DNA of 64,000 bases, taken from Planctomycetota bacterium (lineage in GTDB: Bacteria > Planctomycetota > PLA2 > JAEUHO01). The translations under genes and the position numbers were made by a program. Where the stretch lies: positions 1 through 64,000 of the forward strand of contig JANQJW010000056.1 in NCBI GenBank assembly GCA_028281445.1. Direction: 5' to 3'. The notes beneath the pieces were generated by a model that was given only the letters and a program-made list of their open reading frames with translations, did not search any database and was not told where the DNA came from. Of the stretch, positions 58,777 through 64,000 are shown piece by piece. Within the stretch, counting starts at the first letter, position 1. Each line of letters begins with the position of its first letter.

Positions 58777-60081
58777 CTATCGCTTGAGCACCAGACTCTT
58801 GCCGCGACGGATCAGGTCGATCCGAACCTCGGTCTCGCCACGCCCCGCCGCACGGAGCTTCGTGGCCGCCGTACCCAGGTCCACCGGCTCGCCGTTCACC
58901 TTCACGATGATGTCGTTGGGCAGGAGCCCCAGCTCGGACGCCTGGCTCGCGGGGCGGACCTCGATGACGAGCGCGCCCTTGCCCTCCTCGAGGCCGAGGT
59001 GGATCGCCAGGACCTCGTTGGGCGACGTCAGGACGAGGCCGAAGGGACCTTCGCCGTCCGCCTCCTGCCCCGGGCGCGGCGTCGTGGGAGGCCGGGGACG
59101 CGGCAGCTCGCGCAGGCGCTTCCGGCCGCCCGGTCCGTCCCAGAAGAAGTCGGGTGCCCGGATGCGGACCGTGAAGCCCTTCAGCTTGTCGGCCAGCTCC
59201 GGGTGCTCCTTCTTGAGCTGCTCGATGCTCTCGCCCTTGTAGGTCTTCCGGACGGGCTTGCCGTCCTCGCCCTTCTCGGTGACGGTGACCTTGACGCCTT
59301 CGCCGTCCTGCTGGATCGAGACGCCCTGGCTCGACGAGAACGAGAACGTGCCCGTGCCGCCCGTGCCCGGCGCCACGCGCACGCGGCTGCGCGGGAAGTG
59401 ACGCTTGATGAAGTCGTCGAAGCCCGGCCAGGAGTTTTCGGCCTCCTTGCGCTTGAGCGACTCCATGCCCGGGTGATTGCCGAGCTCGGGGTTGCGCATC
59501 AGGATGTCCTTGAGGCTCGTGCCTTGGAAGATGTCCTCGACCTCGGCGCCCGTCTCGTTCTTGCGCTTCACGCGGAGCTGCATGTGGCCGGGGCTGATGC
59601 GCTCGAGCACGAGGCCCGGAACCTGGATGCGGCGCGGTGCCGTCAGCGGTCCGCCGAACGGCATGTCGAAAGGATCGCCGCGCTTGCCCCAGCGCTTCTG
59701 GATGTCTTCGAGCATCTTGCGCAGCTTCGCCATCGGATCCGTGATCTCACCGTCGGGGTCCCCCGGATCGGCTCCGTCGCTGCCAAGCGGTCGCGTCTGC
59801 CCGCCGCGGAGACGGCGGAGCAGCTGCTCCGCACGCCAGCGCACCTCGGGGCTCTCGCTCGTCTTCGCAGCCTTTTCGAGCGCTGCGCGAGCCGGCGCAC
59901 CGATGGCAGCCAGCTTCTGGCTGGCCTGCTCCCGGGTGCGGAAGTCCTCAGCGCCAAGCGCCTCGATGAGGCGTTCGATCTCGGCGTTCCTCGCGGCGGT
60001 CGTGTCGTCATCCGCTCGAAGGGTCGTCGCGGCAATGGGCAGGGCCATGCATGCCAACGTGATCCAGGCGATCGTGCGCAT
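58777..60081 (-). CDS. Secreted HEAT-repeat plus PDZ domain protein
   Basis: A 434-residue exported protein with a signal peptide (MRTIAWITLACMALPIAATT). Residues about 30-90 form HEAT-like helices (LGAEDFRTREQASQKLAAIG, ALEKAAKTSESPEVRWRAEQ). The centre is Lys/Gly-rich and low in structure. The C-terminus is a PDZ domain (GALVIEVRPASQASELGLLP, then NDIIVKVNGEPVDLG). No protease domain is attached, so it should be a peptide-binding or scaffold protein. AAGGAG lies upstream of ATG 60081. It follows the other PDZ gene by 35 bases, and both are downstream of accA. Confidence 0.7.
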   Translation of the reverse strand: MRTIAWITLACMALPIAATTLRADDDTTAARNAEIERLIEALGAEDFRTREQASQKLAAIGAPARAALEKAAKTSESPEVRWRAEQLLRRLRGGQTRPLGSDGADPGDPDGEITDPMAKLRKMLEDIQKRWGKRGDPFDMPFGGPLTAPRRIQVPGLVLERISPGHMQLRVKRKNETGAEVEDIFQGTSLKDILMRNPELGNHPGMESLKRKEAENSWPGFDDFIKRHFPRSRVRVAPGTGGTGTFSFSSSQGVSIQQDGEGVKVTVTEKGEDGKPVRKTYKGESIEQLKKEHPELADKLKGFTVRIRAPDFFWDGPGGRKRLRELPRPRPPTTPRPGQEADGEGPFGLVLTSPNEVLAIHLGLEEGKGALVIEVRPASQASELGLLPNDIIVKVNGEPVDLGTAATKLRAAGRGETEVRIDLIRRGKSLVLKR

Positions 60082-60116
60082 CTCGGTACTCCTTCTGCCT
60101 CGAACCCGAAGCGGGA

Positions 60117-61193
60117 TCACTTGCCGGGCCTACCGGCCGGTTCCGCTGCTTCGAACTCGATATCCAGCACTTCGATCTTGAAGTTCTTACGCTTGACCTC
60201 GATGGTCAGTTTGCCCGGTTTGCCCAGCGCGTTACGAATCGTCTCGAGTCCCCCATCGCCGGCCTCCTTGCCGTTCACCTTTCGGATGGTGTCACCGCCC
60301 CGGAGGCCCATTTCATGGGCCTCCGAGCCCGGCTCGACGCCGAGCACGCGGTAGCCCGTGCCCAACTCCGCTCCGTCGCTGATGGTCGCCGTCATCCGGA
60401 CGTGTGCGCCTCCGACGAAGTAGGTCGGAAAGATGGGATCGCCGGGTTTCAGGGGCTTGCGCGGCACCGGAGGCGGCCGGCGCCCCGGGTCCGGGCTCTC
60501 CGCGAGCACCATCTCCTTGCTTACGAGTTGCACGATCTCGCGATAGACGGGCGCCGTCTCCGGATCGTTCATCCCCTGCATGAACGTTCCGAGCATGCGC
60601 ATGCCCACCTGCCGCGTGTCCGCGCCCGGCTTCATTTCGGCGAGCATCTTCGCGACCTGGCCAAGCACCTTCTCGTAGACCGGCCCCCTGACAGGGTCGT
60701 CCTTGACCTCGAGGTAGCGCAGCATCACGCGGCCCGCTGCGCGCGCCATGCCGGTCGTCGCCTCGTCGGCGGTGCCGGACGATCGGTCCGAACCCAGCGC
60801 GTGAGGCTTGAAGCCCTCGGGCAGCTTGCCACCGCCCTTCACCAGCTCTTCGATGTCGCGCTTCGTCGACTCGCTGAGCTTGCCGGCGTCCTTCTTCGGC
60901 GGCTCGACGGGCAGCGGCTGGTCCTCGAGCTCGAGGTCCACAGCGACGCGCTTCCAGCCCTTGGCCTCGAGCTGCGCATTGACGGCCTCGCGCAGCTCGG
61001 GCGCCATGTGCGTGACCGTGACCTCGCGCTTCTCGCTGTCCTTGGTGTAGACCCAGATCTCCTTGGCGTTCTTCTCTTCGTCCGCGACGACGTCGGGCGC
61101 AACCCCGATCAGCGCAGCAAGGACAACGAGCAGCGCAGCGGAGAGCCCGATCCGCGCAGCGGAGAGAATGGGGGCGCGGGCGATCTGCGACAT
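60117..61193 (-). CDS. Secreted PDZ domain protein
   Basis: A 358-residue protein with a long N-terminal hydrophobic segment (IGLSAALLVVLAALIGVAPD) acting as signal peptide or anchor. The middle is helical and Lys/Glu/Pro-rich. The C-terminal 90 residues are a PDZ fold (GYRVLGVEPGSEAHEMGLRG, GDTIRKVNGKEAGDGGLETI). GGAGG is five bases before ATG 61193; a GTG six bases earlier is less well placed. It lies between accA (41-base gap) and the HEAT-PDZ gene. It shares the C-terminal PDZ design with its neighbour but little else, so the pair may form an extracytoplasmic complex. Confidence 0.7.
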   Translation of the reverse strand: MSQIARAPILSAARIGLSAALLVVLAALIGVAPDVVADEEKNAKEIWVYTKDSEKREVTVTHMAPELREAVNAQLEAKGWKRVAVDLELEDQPLPVEPPKKDAGKLSESTKRDIEELVKGGGKLPEGFKPHALGSDRSSGTADEATTGMARAAGRVMLRYLEVKDDPVRGPVYEKVLGQVAKMLAEMKPGADTRQVGMRMLGTFMQGMNDPETAPVYREIVQLVSKEMVLAESPDPGRRPPPVPRKPLKPGDPIFPTYFVGGAHVRMTATISDGAELGTGYRVLGVEPGSEAHEMGLRGGDTIRKVNGKEAGDGGLETIRNALGKPGKLTIEVKRKNFKIEVLDIEFEAAEPAGRPGK

Positions 61194-61234
61194 GGCCACC
61201 TCCAGAGCAGTCGATCCTCGTCAGGAGGACAGGG

Positions 61235-62386
61235 TCAGGAGCGCGTCTTCTTGCTCTTGCCCTTGTCTTTCTTCGCGCCCTTCTTGTCGGTCGTCTTCAT
61301 CGCCTTCGAATCGGCCTTGCCCTTGGCCTTGCCCTTGGTCTTGCCGGCGGGCAGCTCGCCCTGCGGCGCGGCAGGCTCGGGCAGCGGCTCGAGGTCGTTG
61401 CCCAGGGCGCGCAGGCGCGCATAGCGGGCGTCGAGACGCTCCTCGGTGTTCATCGCGGCGAGCTCGTCGAGATGACGGACGAGCACTTCCTTGACCGTCC
61501 CGATCATCGCCTCGGGATCGCGATGCGCGCCCCCGAGCGGCTCGGGGATGACCTCGTCGACAACGCGCAGCTTGCTAAGGTCGCCGCTGGTGAGGCGCAG
61601 GGCCACGGCGGCGTCCTCGCGGCGGCTGCCGTCGTGCCAGAGGATGCCGGCGCACCCTTCGGGCGAGATGACCGAGTAGTAGGAGTGCTCGAGCATGAGC
61701 ACGCGGTCGCCGACGCCGATGCCCAGCGCGCCGCCGCTGCCGCCCTCGCCGACGACGATGCAGATCACGGGGACCTTGAGACCGCACATCTCGATGATGT
61801 TCTCGGCGATGGCCCAGGCCTGGCCGCGCTCCTCGGCCCCCACGCCCGGGTAGGCGCCGGGTGTGTTGATGAGGGTGACGATGGGCAGGCCGAAGCGGTC
61901 GGCCAGCTTCATCTTGGCGAGCGCCTTGCGGTAGCCCTCCGGGTGCGCGCACCCGAAGTTGCACTCGAGCTTCTCCTTGGTCTCGCGGCCCTTGCGGTGC
62001 CCGAGGATCAGGAAGCGGCGGTCGCCGATGCGCGCGAAGCCGGTGCCGATCGCGCGGTCTTCGCCGAAGAGGCGGTCGCCGTGGAGCTCGACGTACTCGT
62101 CGCACATGCCCGCGACGTACTCGCTGAACTGCGGGCGCCGCGTGTGGCGAGCAACCTGCACCGTCTGCCACGGCGTCAGGCTGCCGAAGATGTCGGCCAG
62201 CAGGCGGTCGCGCTTGCGCTCGAGCGGCTTGAGCTCGCCGTTGAGGCTCACGTCCTCGAGGTCCTTCAGCTCCTGGATCTTCCGCTCGAGGTCGAGGATG
62301 GGCTTCTCGAACGGCAGCGCCGCGGTCAGGGACGGATCGGTAGCCTTCGTCCCGCCTCCCGATCCTGAGTTCTTACCGGCCGTCAT
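61235..62386 (-). CDS. accA: Acetyl-CoA carboxylase carboxyltransferase alpha subunit
   Basis: A 383-residue AccA, which with AccD transfers carboxyl from biotin to acetyl-CoA, the first step of fatty acid synthesis. Family blocks are clear: LDLERKIQELKDLEDVSLNG, ARHTRRPQFSEYVAG, LHGDRLFGEDRAIGTGFARI, LINTPGAYPGVGAEERGQAW, GEGGSGGALGIGVGDRVLML and SPEGCAGILWHD. The last 40 residues are an unusual Lys/Gly/Ala-rich tail (GKTKGKAKGKADSK and KKGAKKDKGKSKKTRS) not found in standard AccA. The start is ATG 62386, shortly after GGAGAG. Two PDZ genes follow on the same strand; purL diverges upstream. Confidence 0.93.
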   Translation of the reverse strand: MTAGKNSGSGGGTKATDPSLTAALPFEKPILDLERKIQELKDLEDVSLNGELKPLERKRDRLLADIFGSLTPWQTVQVARHTRRPQFSEYVAGMCDEYVELHGDRLFGEDRAIGTGFARIGDRRFLILGHRKGRETKEKLECNFGCAHPEGYRKALAKMKLADRFGLPIVTLINTPGAYPGVGAEERGQAWAIAENIIEMCGLKVPVICIVVGEGGSGGALGIGVGDRVLMLEHSYYSVISPEGCAGILWHDGSRREDAAVALRLTSGDLSKLRVVDEVIPEPLGGAHRDPEAMIGTVKEVLVRHLDELAAMNTEERLDARYARLRALGNDLEPLPEPAAPQGELPAGKTKGKAKGKADSKAMKTTDKKGAKKDKGKSKKTRS

Positions 62387-62591
62387 CGAACTCTCCGGCT
62401 CTCCCCGCTGTAGTACCAGTACGCACCGCGGGCGAAACGGTTGGACCGCCCGACGCCCGCCTGCCCAGGCTTGCCGGGCAGCCGCACATGATAGCGCGGC
62501 CCAGGCACGCGCCCTGCGATAAGGACGGTTGATCGACGAATCAGCGAACCGACGGAAGCGGCCCTTGGCGCAGGAGGCCATCATCTGGCCC

Positions 62592-64000
62592 ATGCCGAGC
62601 ACTGCCACCGCCCCGGACCCTAGTACGCCTGCCGCTTCGCGGCGCCGATCCCGCAAGACCGCGCGCCCGGTCTACCGCGTGGAGGTCGGTCTGAAACCCG
62701 GCCTGCTCGATCCCGCGGGCGCCGAGGCTCGGTCCGACCTCGCGGAGGTCGGCCTCAAGACGACCGACGTCCGTGTCCTGCGCGTGTTCTACCTGCGCGG
62801 GCACCTCGCACCGTCCGACGTGGAGACCGCGGCGCGGGAGGTGCTCGCTGACCCGGTGCAGGAGGTCTTCGCCGTGCGCGAGGACATCGACATCAAGCCC
62901 GCGCGCAAGAACGAGAGGGTGCGGCTCGTCACGGTCCACCGCAAGTCGGGCGTCACGAACCCGGAGGCCGAGAGCGCGCGGACGGCGCTCCAGGGCATCG
63001 GACTCGCGGTCGACGACGTCCAGAGCGCGCGGACCTACATCATCTACACACGGGCAAGCAAGGCGGACGTGCTCGAGGCGGCGCGCAAGACGCTGGGCAA
63101 CGACGTCATCGAGGACGTCGTCGCGGGCCGCGTGCGCAGCTACGCGTTCCCGCGCCCGGTCCGCCGACGCATCAAGCGCCGTACGGTCAACATCCGCAAG
63201 CTCAAGGGCAAGGCGCTCGTCAAGCTGTCGTTCCAGATGGGTCTCTCGCTCACCAAGCTCGAGATGGAGACCATCCGCGACCACTACGTGATGCTCGAGC
63301 GCGAGCCGACCGACGTCGAGCTCGAGACCATCGCCCAGACCTGGTCGGAGCACTGCAAGCACAAGACGCTCGCCGGAGCCGTCGCGATCGAAGACGAGGC
63401 CGGTACGCGCAAGTACAAGAACCTGCTGAAGGAGACCGTCTTCGCCGCCACGAAGAAGCTGAACAAGCCGTGGTGCTGGAGCGTGTTCAAGGACAACGCC
63501 GGCGTAATCGACTTCGACGGCAAGGACGGCGTCTGCATGAAGGTGGAGACGCACAACCACCCCAGCGCCATCGAACCCTACGGCGGGGCGGGCACGGGCA
63601 TCGGCGGCGTCATCCGAGACATCCTGGGGACCGGCAAGGGTGCGAAGCCCGTCGCCAACACCGACATCTTCTGCTTCGGCCCGCCCGACATGACCCACGA
63701 CGAGGTGCCCAAGGGCTGCATGCATCCGCGGCGGCTCATGAAGGGCGTCGTCGCAGGCGTGCGCGACTACGGCAACCGAATGGGTATCCCCACGGTGAAC
63801 GGCGCGATCCTCTTCGACCGCGGCTACGTCGGCAACCCGGTGGTCTACGCCGGCTGCGTCGGCACGATCCCGAAGCGCGACGTCAACAAGCGCGCGCGGC
63901 CCGGCGACTACGTCGTCGCCTTCGGCGGCAAGACGGGACGCGACGGCATCCACGGCGCGACGTTCCCGAGCGCGGAGCTGCACGCCGAGAGCGAGACGGT
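62592..64000 (+). CDS. purL: Phosphoribosylformylglycinamidine synthase (PurL) with N-terminal PurS-like repeats (partial, 3' end missing)
   Basis: The frame stays open to the window edge; 469 residues are visible. The enzyme makes formylglycinamidine ribotide in purine synthesis. The PurL part begins near residue 215: PTDVELETIAQTWSEHCKHK carries the catalytic His, and VETHNHPSAIEPYGGAGTGI is the nucleotide site. Before it are two tandem PurS-like units, residues 27-95 (VYRVEVGLKPGLLDPAG) and 110-179 (VRLVTVHRKSGVTNPEAESA), each with the same strand-helix-strand pattern ending in VQEVFAV or VIEDVVAG. PurS is normally a separate small subunit, so this is a fusion. AGGAGG lies 14 bases before ATG 62592, a long spacing, but no better in-frame start exists. 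Confidence 0.9.
   Translation, partial: MPSTATAPDPSTPAASRRRSRKTARPVYRVEVGLKPGLLDPAGAEARSDLAEVGLKTTDVRVLRVFYLRGHLAPSDVETAAREVLADPVQEVFAVREDIDIKPARKNERVRLVTVHRKSGVTNPEAESARTALQGIGLAVDDVQSARTYIIYTRASKADVLEAARKTLGNDVIEDVVAGRVRSYAFPRPVRRRIKRRTVNIRKLKGKALVKLSFQMGLSLTKLEMETIRDHYVMLEREPTDVELETIAQTWSEHCKHKTLAGAVAIEDEAGTRKYKNLLKETVFAATKKLNKPWCWSVFKDNAGVIDFDGKDGVCMKVETHNHPSAIEPYGGAGTGIGGVIRDILGTGKGAKPVANTDIFCFGPPDMTHDEVPKGCMHPRRLMKGVVAGVRDYGNRMGIPTVNGAILFDRGYVGNPVVYAGCVGTIPKRDVNKRARPGDYVVAFGGKTGRDGIHGATFPSAELHAESET

Overview
This is about 64 kb of GC-rich chromosomal sequence, densely coding on both strands, with no rRNA, tRNA, phage, transposase or CRISPR array that I can see. The gene content points to a diderm bacterium, most likely Planctomycetota or a close relative. 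The reasons are one-piece ECF sigma factor/membrane fusions, secreted HEAT-plus-PDZ proteins, a secreted thioredoxin-like/alpha-toroid protein, an AsmA-like giant protein, and a PurL with PurS-like repeats fused to its N-terminus. The assignment is an inference from gene style, not from a marker gene.

Layout. 1-8.8 kb: end of a DUF368 polyprenyl-phosphate translocase, an AsmA-like protein, a solitary beta-class DNA methyltransferase behind an unusual hexamer inverted repeat, a small ComF operon that includes a 57-residue membrane protein, and an FHA-like membrane protein. 9-13 kb: hutH, hisS, then a compact run of small genes (dual CDGSH, ArsI-like VOC, tautomerase, SlyX-like). 13-17.6 kb: two tandem paralogues, each an ECF sigma factor fused to a transmembrane segment and a different C-terminal domain, with a shared leader sequence. 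17.7-25.3 kb: AraC regulator, VOC protein, proS, exodeoxyribonuclease III, the thioredoxin-like/toroid protein, DUF4332, a clear intrinsic terminator, dodecin, and four REP-like hairpins. 25.3-27.8 kb: HerA-like ATPase.

27.9-44.2 kb is a surface-glycan locus in four blocks. It holds glycosyltransferases, a perosamine-type aminotransferase, a methyltransferase-GT2 fusion, a SpsF-type nucleotidyltransferase, a pyruvyltransferase-like protein, a NeuB-type synthase, a PseG-like protein, and a sugar amidotransferase with HisH/HisF paralogues. Together these suggest an amidino-modified nonulosonic acid plus a 4-amino-dideoxy sugar. An MsbA-like ABC transporter follows. 46.4-56.6 kb on the minus strand: addB-addA, then an SDR, a GT39-type membrane enzyme, a cupin-like protein and a methyltransferase. 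56.8-64 kb: FabH-like ketoacyl synthase, a membrane-anchored CX5R phosphatase, two secreted PDZ proteins downstream of accA, and divergently the start of purL.

The most unusual items are the paired sigma-membrane fusions with exchangeable C-terminal domains and a conserved 39-base leader, and the glycan locus whose HisF paralogue has lost a catalytic aspartate.
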